A stretch of 64,000 bases of DNA from JACVRN01 sp963715565. Its GTDB lineage: Bacteria; Acidobacteriota; Blastocatellia; Pyrinomonadales; Pyrinomonadaceae. The DNA is taken from assembly GCA_963715565.1 (NCBI GenBank), contig OY970256.1, positions 3,410,001 to 3,474,000 on the forward strand. Reading direction: 5' to 3'. Positions 7,098-16,346 of the stretch are shown piece by piece. The translations under genes and the position numbers were made by a program. The notes beneath the pieces were generated by a model, which saw nothing but the letters and a program-made list of their open reading frames with translations, was not told the origin of the DNA and did not search any database. Numbering within the stretch: the first letter of the stretch is position 1; the number at the start of each line of letters is the position of its first letter.

Positions 7098-9394
7098 TCA
7101 GCGGTCGCGCCCTGCCTCCGGGCGCGAGGTTGAGCGTGCACCTACTTTAGATGCAGGACGTGAGAATTCCGTCACGGTGATGTTGCGAATCTTGTCGCCG
7201 CGCACCACGGCGTCCACCACGTCCATCCCTTCGACGATGCGCCCAAAGACCGTGTAGCCTCCGTCGAGATGCGGCTGCGGGCTGTGCGTGACGAACCACT
7301 GCGAGCCGCCCGTATCCTTGCCCGAAAGCGCCATCCCCAGAGCGCCGCGCGCATAAGGGACTTCGTTAATCTCGCAGCGAATCTGGTAGCCGGGCCGCCG
7401 TTGCCGTCGCCGCGCGGGTCGCCGCCCTGTATGACGAAATTAGGGACGACGCGATGAAACGCGATGTTGTTAAAATAGCCGCGCGTCGCGAGCTGTATAA
7501 AATTGTCTACGGTGAGCGGCGCGTCTTCGGGCAAAAATTCGATGATAAAAATCCCTTTATCAGTCGTGACGACGGCGCGTACGCGCTTACCCACTCGCGC
7601 GAGCGCGCGACGATAATCGTCCACGGTGTTGCGCGGCGCGACCGTGCCTATGCGCGCGTCGAAATCGCCCGCGCCGTTTGTCTTCAAGAGCGCGGCGGCG
7701 CGTCTGCGCACTAAATAATCAAGCGAGCCGAGGCCCATCTTGAGGGCATCGTTGGCGCGCTCGGTCTTCTGCTTGGCGAGCGAATCCAGAATGGAGAGCG
7801 CGGCATCGTTCAGCTCGTCGCGCATGGCTGCGGGCAGCGCTTCTGCAAGCGCGCGTGTCGTAGCCTCTTCGGGCGGAAATTCTCCCAGCAGCTCGGCGGC
7901 GGTCGCACGCACGACCACGTCTTTCGCGCCCGCCAGCGAGACGCGCAGCAATTCTGTAAACTCATTCGATTTGAAAGCCGCGAGCGCGCGCAGGACGTCG
8001 GGCGCGGCCAGAGCCGGAACCGCAGCGTCTTCCAGCATCGCATGCAGGATTGATTGAGCGTCCGACTTGATGCCGACGACATTGTTACCTGCATTTTCGA
8101 CCGTCAGCTCTGCAATCTCTTTCAGCCCCTGCGCCATGCTCGACACGCGCCGCCAGTCCTTCATCAAAGCGGCTCGCACCCCTGCGTCAGAAATTTTATC
8201 GAAAGGTTTTTCGCGCACGTAAAGAGCGGGCGCGATGCGCGCAAACGCAATCTCAATCTCGGGGTCAACGGATTCATCAAGCTCGCGAACCTGCCGCAGC
8301 CACATCACAGCACCTGTGTTCCAGGTGTTGGTCAAGACACGCCCGAGCGCGGTTGCAATCTCAAGCAATTCGTTAAGCGCCGCTGGGCGCGCCATCCCCT
8401 TCGCGCGCTCGGCGCGATATTCAATCGTGAGACGGCCCGCGCGCGTCAGCAAACCTTCGGCGGCGCTCGCTTCCTTCAAGGCGGCCAGAGCGCGTATGAC
8501 GCTCGTACGCACGCGCTCGTCGGGGTCGGAGAGTCGTGCGACGAGGGCATCGACCGCCGTGCGTTCTTCGGCAGCGCCGAGCACGCGCGCAGCGTTAGCG
8601 CGCACCACGGGGTCAGGGTCGCTCGCAAGCAGGAGGCGCGTTTGCTCTATGGCGTCTTTAGCGCGCAGGCGCGCTAAAGTATTCAACGCATCAGCACGCA
8701 CGCGCGCATCCTTGTCCAGAAGAAAACGCGCGACCGTCGGTCCTGCGTTCGCGGGCCGCGCGCGCAAAGCTGCCGTGAGCCCCATCAATACGACTTCTCT
8801 TTCGGGTTGTAGCGGGCGCGCGGCTTCCGCCGTGAGCGAAGCGAGAATGGCTTCGCCTAAGGAGCGTGCGCGTGCCTCTTCCGTTTTGGGAAGCGCGGCG
8901 GCAATCTTGCCGAGCGCTTCTACGGCTCGCGCACGCACCTCTGCGGACTCGTTCTGTTTCAAAGCCGCGAGCAATCCGTCCGAGGCTTTCAGTGATTCGA
9001 TTTCGCCGAGCGCGAAAGCGGCCATCGCGCGCACAGACATGTCCTTATCGGTTTGCAGCAGCGTGAGCAGGGCGGGGACGGCTCGCTCGTCGCCTATGCG
9101 ACCGGCGGCGAGCGCTGCGCGACGACGCACCTGCGCGCTTTTGTTGAAAAGCAACGTCGATACCTGATCGTCCCAGCGCCGCTCGTCCTCTGCGCGCAGC
9201 AGACGAAGGCTAGTGTCTTCCTGCGCGCTTTCGGCGCGCGTGGTCTTCTTTGCCGCGCCGTCCGCGCCAGCGCGTTGCTGCTTTTGTCCGAAAGCCGCGT
9301 GTGCCGCAAGGGCAATCATGAGCGCACAGGCGAAGGGCGTGAGCGCGCGGGCACACTTTCGCACACCTTCGCACGAGTTGGGCAAGCGTTTCAT
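7098..9394 (-). pseudogene. HEAT-repeat / cyclophilin-type peptidyl-prolyl isomerase fusion, interrupted by a frameshift
   Basis: From the ATG at 9394 (an alternative ATG is at 9412) a signal peptide is followed by about 12 HEAT-like repeats (units such as RRRAALAAGRIGDERAVPAL) and then a cyclophilin domain (IIEFLPEDAPLTVDNFIQLA, VVPNFVIQGGDPRGDG). Straight after GDGNGGP the frame is lost. The expected residues continue one frame over, through MALSGKDTGGSQWFVTHS and HLDGGYTVFGRI, to a stop at 7098. Restoring one C in the run at about 7388-7392 rebuilds an intact domain. Unrepaired, the frame ends at 7172 with a nonsense tail. It is either a recent loss or a sequencing error. HEAT arrays bind proteins, so the product may be a periplasmic folding factor. 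Confidence 0.8.
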
Positions 9395-9547
9395 CTCTCT
9401 TTTTTTACGCATTGAATCAGGGGGAGACTCGCAACCTTTATGATAGCACTACGGCGCACATGAATTGGATGCGCGCCGGAAAGCAGGGCTTCACCGTTTA
9501 TGTATCAGGGAGACGGGCCGTGTCTGTCAAGTGCGACCGTGGGTAGC

Positions 9548-9698
9548 GGGTCAGTTTCAAATCAAACTCACCGCCGCAGGCGCAGAGAGCGCAGAGCAGG
9601 CGCAGAGAAATTCTACTCTCTGCGTAAACTCTGCGTCCTCCGCGTCTGCGGCGGTGAATCCTTCGTGTAGAAGACGCCCTCAGATTTCAAACTGACCC
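9548..9698. repeat. Inverted repeat, family A, nested in a second inverted repeat
   Basis: Outer arms GGGTCAGTTTCAAAT (9548-9562) and ATTTCAAACTGACCC (9684-9698) are perfect complements. Inside them lies a family A hairpin with arms built on CACCGCCGCAGGCGCAGAG and CTCTGCGTCCTCCGCG. The stretch from 9413 to 9547, upstream of the HEAT gene, holds nothing else I can name. Confidence 0.85.
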
Positions 9699-9766
9699 AT
9701 CTCCGCTTTACCAACGATTCGGGGCCATCTTGATGCAAGATTTGGTTTTAGCGGAGTTTTGAGGGG

Positions 9767-10018
9767 CTATATCACTGCGCGGGACGGCTATATCGCCGTT
9801 AGGATCGTTCATATCGCTCGTCGGAACGACCATATCAGTGAAAAGATCGTTCATATCGCTCGTCAGAACGGTTATATCACCGTGCGGAACGATCATATCA
9901 GCGTGCGGAATGGCTCTATCAGTGGTTTGGGCGATCATATCAAGACGCAAATCGGCCATATCAGGCGTCGGAGTTACTATAGCAGTGCATTGCAGGGCTA
10001 TATCAGCGTGTCGGGCGG
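9767..10018. repeat. Tandem array of twelve 21-bp degenerate repeats, open on both strands
   Basis: Twelve contiguous 21-bp units share a core close to YYATATCASYGTSYGGAACGR; no unit deviates in length. Because 21 is a multiple of 3, both strands stay open. The plus strand (TTG start about 9759) would give a heptad repeat with a YI or HI pair (GYITVRN, DHISVRN). The minus strand (TTG start about 10043, 111 codons) would give one with DM or DI (SDMNDPN, ADMIVPH). No ATG start or good ribosome-binding site supports either, so I annotate the DNA repeat and not a protein. Confidence 0.85.
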
Positions 10019-10095
10019 TTAAAGCATGATGTGGGAGGTTCAAGCGACGTGCGAATTATCTCTCACTCCTTTTCAAATCGACCCACGCTTGCGGA

Positions 10096-12192
10096 TTATC
10101 CGAGGCGCTCGATTTCCACGAGCGCGTCATAGAAGGTCGCACCGCCGCCCATGTCCGTGAGGGCTTGCGAGGTCAACTGGTTGATGTTGGTGCGGCCCGG
10201 CGAAAGCTTGTTCCACCAGACCGAAGGGGAGACGACCACGCCGGGACGCGCGCGCGTGGAGACAACGGCGCGCAGCTCGCACTCGCCGCGCTCGTTAAAG
10301 GCGCGCACGCGGTCGCCTTCAAGTATGCCGCGCGCCAACGCATCCGACGGGTGGATTTCCACGAAGGGCGCGCTTTCCTGCCGCAACTGTTTTGGAAGAT
10401 TGGCAAAGCTCGAATTGAGAAAAGCGTGCGCCGCAGGACTCAAAAGCGCAAGCGGAAAACGCGCGGCCAATTCCGGCGTCGAGTCCTTTGATTCGTGCGG
10501 CGGAATAAAGTCGGGCACAGGCGTCATGCCCTGCGCTTCGAGTCTCGCGGAATAAAGCTCGCACTTGCCCGTCGGCGTAGGAAAATTCCCTTCCGCAAAC
10601 GGCGCGAAATCTTCCGGCACGTTCAGACGCATCCATCCGTGCTCGCGCAAAGCTTCGAGCGTCACGCCACGGAAAGCCGTATGGCTCGTCGAAAGCGCCT
10701 GACGCGCTATCTCTTCGTCCGTGTCGCGAAAACACTCTTCTTCAAACCCGAGGCGCGCGGCCATTGCGCGAAAGACATCCGAGTTCGAGCGCGCTTCATG
10801 CAGCGGCTGGATGGCCTGCTCGTTCAGGACGAGGTAGAGATGGCCGTATGCCTTGTGTAAATCGAAGTGTTCGAGCTGTGTAGTCGCGGGCAGAACTATG
10901 TCCGCGTAGTCGGTCGTGTCCGTGAAAAACTGTTCGTGCACGACCGTAAAGAGGTCTTCGCGCCTGAAACCTTCGAGCACTTTTGTTTGCTCGGGCGCGA
11001 CCGCCGCCGGGTTGGAATTGTAAACATAAAGAGCGCGCACGGGAGGCTCAAGCTTTTCAGTCAGCAGGTCGCCGAGCTGCGACATGTTGAGCGTGCGCGG
11101 GATTGGACTCGGCATCAGGTCCGGGCGTTCGAGCGCCTGGTAGTTGATGGGGAAAGTGCCGCTCGTGGAAAGCAGTATGCCGCCCGCGGCATCGCGCCAC
11201 GCGCCCGTGACAGCGGGCAGACAACAGACGGCGCGCACGGCCATACCGCCTCCGCCGTGTCGCTGCAAGCCGTAGTTGATGCGAATGACAGCGGGGCGAG
11301 TCGTAGCATAAGCCCGCGCCAGATTCACAATCGTTTCCGCTTCGAGACCACAGACAGTCGCCGCGCGCTCGGGCGTCCACTCGCGCGCTCGCTCGCGCAG
11401 TTCGCTCGCGCCCACCGTGTATCGCTCAAGATAATCCGCGTCTTCCAATCCCTCTTTGAAGATGACGTGCATCATGCCTAGAGCGAGCGCGGCGTCTGTT
11501 CCGGGCAAGAGGGCTATGTGCTGGTCCGATTGGTCAGCGGTGCGTGTGCGTCGCGGGTCTATACAGATGACGCGCGCGCCGCGCTGCTGTGCATCCAGAA
11601 CGTGCGGCCAGAGATGCACGTTGGCCGTCAGAGTATTCGTGCCCCACAGGAGTATGAGCCGCGCATCACGAAAGCGTTCGGGGTCCGTGCCGATGGTCAT
11701 GCCGTAAACCGACTTGTAGCCTTCCGTGCCTGCGGTCGCACAGATGGTGCGGTCTAGCTGCGACGCGCCTAGACGATGAAAAAAGCGACGGTCCATAGAC
11801 TGAGACTGGACAAAGCCCATCGTGCCGCAATAGCTGTAGGGCAAAATCGTCTGCGGCCCTTCAGGGGAAGCGGCAAGCTCACGAAAGCGAGCAGCAATTT
11901 CATCAAGCGCCTCGTCCCAACCGATGGGCTCGAATTTTCCTTCGCCTTTTTTTCCGGTGCGGCGTAGACAAGTCTTGACGCGCTCGGGGCTGTGCGTGCG
12001 CTCGTGGTAATTAGCGACCTTGGTGCATAAAAATCCGCGTGTGAAAGGATGGTCCGGGTCGCCCGCGACTTTCACCGCGCGCCCGTCTTCGACGGTGACG
12101 AGCATGGCGCACGTATCCGGGCAATCGTGCGGGCACGCGGCGCGCACTATCTGCAAATTGCGTTTTCCGTTCTGCTCTGTGGATGTGCTCAT
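10096..12192 (-). CDS. Molybdopterin-dependent oxidoreductase (DMSO reductase superfamily)
   Basis: 698 residues. The N-terminus binds a [4Fe-4S] cluster through C20, C24, C28 (CPHDCPDTC) and C56 (GFLCTK). Bis-MGD domains follow (ILLWGTNT near 165, GTDAALALGM near 215) and a C-terminal MopB dinucleotide-binding domain contains LEGDRVRAFNERGECEL. No twin-arginine signal is present, so the enzyme is probably cytoplasmic. The family includes formate dehydrogenase- and thiosulfate reductase-like enzymes; the substrate cannot be assigned and no partner electron-transfer subunit lies nearby. It stands alone, flanked by repeats on both sides. Confidence 0.88.
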   Translation of the reverse strand: MSTSTEQNGKRNLQIVRAACPHDCPDTCAMLVTVEDGRAVKVAGDPDHPFTRGFLCTKVANYHERTHSPERVKTCLRRTGKKGEGKFEPIGWDEALDEIAARFRELAASPEGPQTILPYSYCGTMGFVQSQSMDRRFFHRLGASQLDRTICATAGTEGYKSVYGMTIGTDPERFRDARLILLWGTNTLTANVHLWPHVLDAQQRGARVICIDPRRTRTADQSDQHIALLPGTDAALALGMMHVIFKEGLEDADYLERYTVGASELRERAREWTPERAATVCGLEAETIVNLARAYATTRPAVIRINYGLQRHGGGGMAVRAVCCLPAVTGAWRDAAGGILLSTSGTFPINYQALERPDLMPSPIPRTLNMSQLGDLLTEKLEPPVRALYVYNSNPAAVAPEQTKVLEGFRREDLFTVVHEQFFTDTTDYADIVLPATTQLEHFDLHKAYGHLYLVLNEQAIQPLHEARSNSDVFRAMAARLGFEEECFRDTDEEIARQALSTSHTAFRGVTLEALREHGWMRLNVPEDFAPFAEGNFPTPTGKCELYSARLEAQGMTPVPDFIPPHESKDSTPELAARFPLALLSPAAHAFLNSSFANLPKQLRQESAPFVEIHPSDALARGILEGDRVRAFNERGECELRAVVSTRARPGVVVSPSVWWNKLSPGRTNINQLTSQALTDMGGGATFYDALVEIERLG

Positions 12193-12309
12193 ATTTGATT
12201 AGCTTTAGACGAGGGCAGTGTTGAGATAGTTTACCAGAAGCGGACCAGATTTCGCTTGTGTGGAAATGCAAGCAAGGAGAATGTACCGAGACAATCGCTT
12301 AACACCGAA

Positions 12310-12470
12310 TTAGCTCCGTAGGAGCTGGATGTTTATAGCTTAATCGTCATAATTAAAAATCAAGCTCCGTAGGAGCGGCATGTCCCATCATCCATGACAT
12401 GCCGCTCCTACGGAGCTTGATTCGGTTTTGTTACTTGTCAGCTATAAACATCCAGCTCCTACGGAGCTAA
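12310..12470. repeat. Nested inverted repeat, family D (AGCTCCGTAGGAGC)
   Basis: Outer arms TAGCTCCGTAGGAGCTGGAT and the complementary ATCCAGCTCCTACGGAGCTA enclose inner arms CAAGCTCCGTAGGAGCGGCA and TGCCGCTCCTACGGAGCTTG. The motif is itself palindromic. A second copy of the whole unit lies at 37459-37620. It fills most of the gap between the molybdopterin enzyme and bactofilin genes. Confidence 0.9.
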
Positions 12471-12512
12471 AAACATTTGGACATTTCTATCTTGAACTCC
12501 CACTATTGATTG

Positions 12513-12553
12513 TCTCTGCGCTTGCTCCGCGTCCTCTGCGTCTCTGCGGTGAG
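12513..12553. repeat. Half copy of inverted repeat family A
   Basis: CTCTGCGCTTGCTCCGCGTC followed by CTCTGCGTCTCTGCGGTGA matches the right arm of the copies at 2570 and 9548. The left arm is absent. Confidence 0.65.
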
Positions 12554-12565
12554 GTTTCGACTAAA

Positions 12566-12600
12566 AGAAAAAGGCGCTCCGAATTTTGGAGCGCCTTAAA
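12566..12600 (-). terminator. Rho-independent terminator of the bactofilin gene
   Basis: On the minus strand a stem AAGGCGCTCC / GGAGCGCCTT closes a short AAAATTC loop and is followed by TTTTTCTTTT. It lies about 30 bp after the bactofilin stop. Confidence 0.85.
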
Positions 12601-12627
12601 AAAAGCCTGTGAGCTTGAATTTGGAAT

Positions 12628-13266
12628 TTAGCTGGCTACTTCGGAGACGTCTTCGACTTCGGAGGTGACCGGCGTGGCGTCGTATTCGACAGAGCTTGTG
12701 CCGTTCAATCTGGCTTCGCGCTGTTTCTCCTGCGTCTCTTTGAGCTGGACCATGCGGCAGCTTCCTTCAAAAATCGCGCCCTGCTCGATCATGAGCGAGG
12801 GCGTCTGTATGTTGCCCTTGACGCGCGCGGCGCGGCCCATCTCAAGGCGCTGTGTGGCGACGATGTCGCCGTTGACCGTGCCGTTGATGGTGGCGACGGC
12901 GACTTCCACGTCGGCGTCCACCTGACCGTTTGTGCCGATGAGGAGCGTTCCGTCCTGCGACGAGACGCGCCCGGTCAAATGACCGTCAATGCGCAGCATT
13001 CCCTTAAAGGTCGCTTCGCCCGAAACGGTCGTGCCGTTGCCGACATAGCCCGCGAGCGTGCCTTCCTTGATGTCGCGCGCGAGGGCTTCGGATTCGCTGA
13101 CGGCGCGCGAGACCGTGTTGGGCAATTCCGTCGAAGGGTGCACGGGAGCGTCTGCGCTCTGATAGGGCGCGTAAGCGGGCTGCGAGTTGTACTGCGCCTG
13201 ATACTGCGTCGTGTGTTTGTCTTGATCGGTTTGCTCTGGCTTAGAGCTTTTTCCCATTCTCAGCAT
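12628..13266 (-). CDS. Bactofilin (polymer-forming cytoskeletal protein)
   Basis: 212 residues. A disordered, Q/P-rich N-terminal tail (about 85 residues) precedes a right-handed beta-helix core of about 110 residues (TTVSGEATFKGMLRIDGHL, then repeated short strands such as INGTVNGDI). A charged C-terminal tail ends the protein. This is the bactofilin (DUF583) layout; such proteins polymerise without nucleotides and organise cell-envelope structures. An alternative ATG nine bases downstream (13257) would remove only MLR. It is transcribed alone and ends at a strong terminator. Confidence 0.9.
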   Translation of the reverse strand: MLRMGKSSKPEQTDQDKHTTQYQAQYNSQPAYAPYQSADAPVHPSTELPNTVSRAVSESEALARDIKEGTLAGYVGNGTTVSGEATFKGMLRIDGHLTGRVSSQDGTLLIGTNGQVDADVEVAVATINGTVNGDIVATQRLEMGRAARVKGNIQTPSLMIEQGAIFEGSCRMVQLKETQEKQREARLNGTSSVEYDATPVTSEVEDVSEVAS

Positions 13267-13562
13267 AAAAAAATAGTCCTCCGTCGTCTTGTAGGCCCGC
13301 GCTTCCTCGGCGTTGACCAGAGAATTCTCGCTTCCGCGCCGGATTTGGGGAACGCGAAATCAAGCATGTGAGCCAAAAGGGCTCTTGGCTTATGAAAGCT
13401 GCGTTTGAGAGAGTGACCAGAGCGTGAAACTTTTGTTGCTCATGGGACGGGGCAATACGCTTTGCGAGAAGCGCAATTTGAATCATAAGTAAACGGTCGG
13501 CCTCTTGTCCAGCAATTTTGCGCTGCAACGAGAATGTAAGGAAAAACCAACAAAGCGGCGGC

Positions 13563-13700
13563 GGAAAACAGGGCAAAAGGTAAAAGGTAAAAGGCAAAAG
13601 TGTGGACACGCTTTCAGCGTGATTCAAAATAATTAATTCAAAGCCGTCAGGCTTTGTCCTGAACTTTTGCCTTTTACCTTTTTACTTTTACCTTGTTTTC
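13563..13700. repeat. Inverted repeat, family E (GGTAAAAGG type)
   Basis: The left arm runs GAAAACAGGGCAAAAGGTAA onward and the right arm ends TTTTACCTTGTTTTC. The arms contain internal direct repeats of GGTAAAA. A small palindrome CACGCTTTCAGCGTG lies inside. The stretch from 13267 to 13562 contains nothing else I recognise. Confidence 0.8.
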
Positions 13701-13781
13701 CTCTGCCCGGTTGCGCATCTCTTCAATGACGTGGCATTCTGATAACTAACTTACAAGGGTTGGAGAGGATTTTTTTAGAGC

Positions 13782-14636
13782 ATGCAGACGGAGAGCAAGA
13801 CCAAAACCAAGCTGTTGCGGCGTGTGGGCGAAGCCGTCAAGGATTTCAACATGATAGAGGACGGCGACCGCGTGATGGTCTGTCTTTCGGGCGGCAAAGA
13901 CAGCTACACGCTGCTCGACCTCCTGCTGGACGTGCGCGTTCGTGCGCCCGTGCATTTCGACGTGCTGGCAGTGAATTTAGACCAGAAGCAGCCAAACTTT
14001 CCCGCGCACGTCCTGCCTGATTATTTAGAAGAGCGCGGCGTCCCCTATCGCATCGTCGAGCGCGATACTTATTCAATCGTCAAGCGGCTGGTGCCGGAGG
14101 GGAAAACCTACTGCTCCGTGTGCGCGCGGCTGCGCCGTGGGATTTTGTATAACATCGCGGTCGAAGAGGGCTGCACCAAGATTGCGCTCGGCCATCATGC
14201 GGACGACATCATAGCCACTTTTCTTTTGAATCTTTTGTACGTCGGGACACTGAAAGCCATGCCGCCCGTGCTGCGCTCGGACGATGGCCGCAACACAATC
14301 ATTCGCCCGCTGGCTTATTGTCGCGAAGCCGACATCAGCGTGTTTGCCGCCGAGAAACAGTTTCCCATCATCCCCTGCGACCTCTGCGGCTCGCAGCAGA
14401 ATTTGAAGCGCGTGCGCGTCAAACGATTGATAGAGGATTTGGAGAAAGAGATTCCCAACGTGCGCAGCTCTATGTTGACGGCGCTCGGCAACGCCGTGCC
14501 GACTCACTTGCTGGACCCGCAGCTTTTCGACTTCAAATCCATTTCGGCGAGCGCCGGCAATATCGAAGCGGAGCTTGATCTGGCCCTGGGCCACACGGAC
14601 GCAGAGTTGACGCCCTCACTGGTCTCCATCGCGTAA
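13782..14636 (+). CDS. ttcA: tRNA 2-thiocytidine biosynthesis protein TtcA
   Basis: 284 residues. It carries the PP-loop SGGKDS (residues 36-41) that binds ATP, and two cysteine pairs, C111/C114 (YCSVC) and C199/C202 (PCDLCGSQ), which in TtcA hold a [4Fe-4S] cluster used for sulfur transfer. The enzyme thiolates cytidine 32 in the anticodon loop of certain tRNAs. Length is slightly below that of the enterobacterial protein. An uncharacterised gene starts 9 bp after its stop, so the two are probably translationally coupled. Confidence 0.93.
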   Translation: MQTESKTKTKLLRRVGEAVKDFNMIEDGDRVMVCLSGGKDSYTLLDLLLDVRVRAPVHFDVLAVNLDQKQPNFPAHVLPDYLEERGVPYRIVERDTYSIVKRLVPEGKTYCSVCARLRRGILYNIAVEEGCTKIALGHHADDIIATFLLNLLYVGTLKAMPPVLRSDDGRNTIIRPLAYCREADISVFAAEKQFPIIPCDLCGSQQNLKRVRVKRLIEDLEKEIPNVRSSMLTALGNAVPTHLLDPQLFDFKSISASAGNIEAELDLALGHTDAELTPSLVSIA

Positions 14637-14644
14637 AACTCTTT

Positions 14645-15538
14645 ATGGCGACTGCGGCAAAAAAACGCGAGCTTGATTTCTCTGCCTTCCCACCCGGTGC
14701 TCTCACAGAGTACGCCACGCACCTCTGTCTGGCCTGCATCTTCGACATCTTCACGGCGCAACTCAATCTGGCCCCGCGCACGGCCTATTCCGAAATCAAA
14801 CGTCACACGCCGACGATAGCAGAGATGACCGCGCCCACGGCACAGCGGCCCTACTTCGACAGCGAAGATAAAAATCCGCGTTGCCCTTATTGCAATGCCG
14901 CAAAGCGATGGCACGCGCGCTTTGACACCTATCGCATCGAAGGCGGCAAAGCGACTGACGCTGCGCGCCGCGCGCTCTTGAAAGCTTTGCCGAAAGCTGA
15001 AGACCAGTTCCTGGTGCTCGAACAAAAATCCACGCGCCGCGCCATCTTCTTCGAGTGGCTCGACACCTTGAGACGCAACCTTGATTTCGACGACGATGCC
15101 TGGCTCATCGAAGCCACGCGCGCTTTTTTGGAAAGACGGGATACAAAGACGAACTGGCCGGAAGTCTTCGAAGGCGTGCGGCAGGTGCGCCGCTCTCAAA
15201 GGCTTGCGGAAGGCTGGGAGCGTGAAGGCACGCGCCTCTATTTAGCGCCGCCGCTCTACACGGAAGTTCTACTCGTTCAATATCTCGTCAGCCGCTCGCA
15301 CAAACACGGCGGGAGCACATTCGAAGGCCGCCTCACGCTGATGGATCTTGTACGTCGCATGCGCTACAGCGGCTACCTCGAAGCGCAGGGCATCACGGAG
15401 CGCGAGCAGGGCGAGGTGCTGGAAAAACTGGTCGAGCATCTGACGGGCGGCGATGAAACCGTCAAGCTCTACTACGTCATAGACCGCCGCGACTTTCTGG
15501 ACAAAGTGAAAACCGTTTACGCCAGCTACGCTTCCTGA
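14645..15538 (+). CDS. Uncharacterised protein with a CxxC zinc-ribbon-like motif
   Basis: 297 residues, soluble, with no family I recognise. Near residue 80 it has NPRCPYCNAAKRW, a CxxC that may bind metal, followed by a mostly helical acidic region rich in Arg and Glu. The start is 9 bp after the ttcA stop, so the pair is almost certainly cotranscribed; a link to tRNA modification or iron-sulfur delivery is possible but rests on position only. Confidence 0.65.
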   Translation: MATAAKKRELDFSAFPPGALTEYATHLCLACIFDIFTAQLNLAPRTAYSEIKRHTPTIAEMTAPTAQRPYFDSEDKNPRCPYCNAAKRWHARFDTYRIEGGKATDAARRALLKALPKAEDQFLVLEQKSTRRAIFFEWLDTLRRNLDFDDDAWLIEATRAFLERRDTKTNWPEVFEGVRQVRRSQRLAEGWEREGTRLYLAPPLYTEVLLVQYLVSRSHKHGGSTFEGRLTLMDLVRRMRYSGYLEAQGITEREQGEVLEKLVEHLTGGDETVKLYYVIDRRDFLDKVKTVYASYAS

Positions 15539-15570
15539 AAGCTGTAAAGCAAGCGCGGCCATCTTCGGAT

Positions 15571-16224
15571 ATGACAAAAACGAGCCTCTATTTTTCGAGC
15601 GTGATTTTCATGCTCGTCGTCTTTGCGGCGGCGGGCAACGTTTGTTTCGCGCAGCAGTTGGAAACCGAGACGTGGCAGTTCGGGCCTGCGACGGCCACCG
15701 CGTTGGAGCAGCGCATAGAGGACATGGCGATTGAGTATTACGACGACCGCCCCATAGAGCGCGTCATCTTCTATGACATAGCTTACCCAAAGGACGCGGA
15801 GGAATATAAAAATCTGGACGGCCACGCCGTTCTAGTCTTAAGCGCCATCTCGCAACTGAAGGAAGAACTGCCGCTGCGTCGCGTCTACGTCCTCTGGGAT
15901 GGAAAAGAAATAGAACTCAAGCTCTTCAAATCATGGTCGCAGCAGACGAGCCGCGAGAGCATCACGACTCAAACCTACGGCGCGCATCGCATGAACGCGA
16001 TTTATCTACTGCCCCTCTACCTGCGCTTAAAAGAGGCGAGCCTTCAGGCGGATTTCACCAGAAACCGCACCAACTTTCCCTTCGCCTACTTCAAACCGGC
16101 AGACCTCCCGGAACGCGTCCGCACCCTCCCCATACAGGAACCCACAGGCAAAGCCCTCTCCATCCCCTCCCTCATCCAATTCATCAACAGAGAATATCCG
16201 GACATCATCAAGAAGAAGGGATGA
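15571..16224 (+). CDS. Uncharacterised secreted protein
   Basis: 217 residues. A signal peptide is clear (TKTSLYFSSVIFMLVVFAAA, cleavage near CFAQQ). The mature part has no domain that I recognise; it is rich in charged residues, with MAIEYYDDRPIERVIFYDIA near residue 50. It starts 32 bp after the previous gene and may belong to the ttcA transcript. Its last codons overlap the edge of a palindromic repeat. Confidence 0.6.
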   Translation: MTKTSLYFSSVIFMLVVFAAAGNVCFAQQLETETWQFGPATATALEQRIEDMAIEYYDDRPIERVIFYDIAYPKDAEEYKNLDGHAVLVLSAISQLKEELPLRRVYVLWDGKEIELKLFKSWSQQTSRESITTQTYGAHRMNAIYLLPLYLRLKEASLQADFTRNRTNFPFAYFKPADLPERVRTLPIQEPTGKALSIPSLIQFINREYPDIIKKKG

Positions 16225-16346
16225 GGGATGAAATAAGAAAATGCAAAAGTCAAAGTGCAAAATGATAAATGAAAAGAAAGACTTTCTTTAATTCTGCATT
16301 TTGCACTTTGCATTCATCATTGCTTTTCATCCCTCATCCCTTCTTT
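16212..16346. repeat. Nested inverted repeat, families F and G
   Basis: The outer arms are family F (AAGGGATGAGGGATGAAA and TTTTCATCCCTCATCCCTT). The inner arms are family G (AATGCAAAAGTCAAAGTGCA and TTTTGCACTTTGCATTC). It lies between converging genes and overlaps both stop codons. Confidence 0.85.

Noticed and set aside
8235..9167. A 310-codon plus-strand open frame
   Set aside because: Low-complexity Ser/Arg/Ala sequence antisense to the HEAT repeats; a shadow frame.
9767..10018. The 21-bp array as a CRISPR array
   Set aside because: Units are contiguous and degenerate with no unique spacers and no cas genes nearby.
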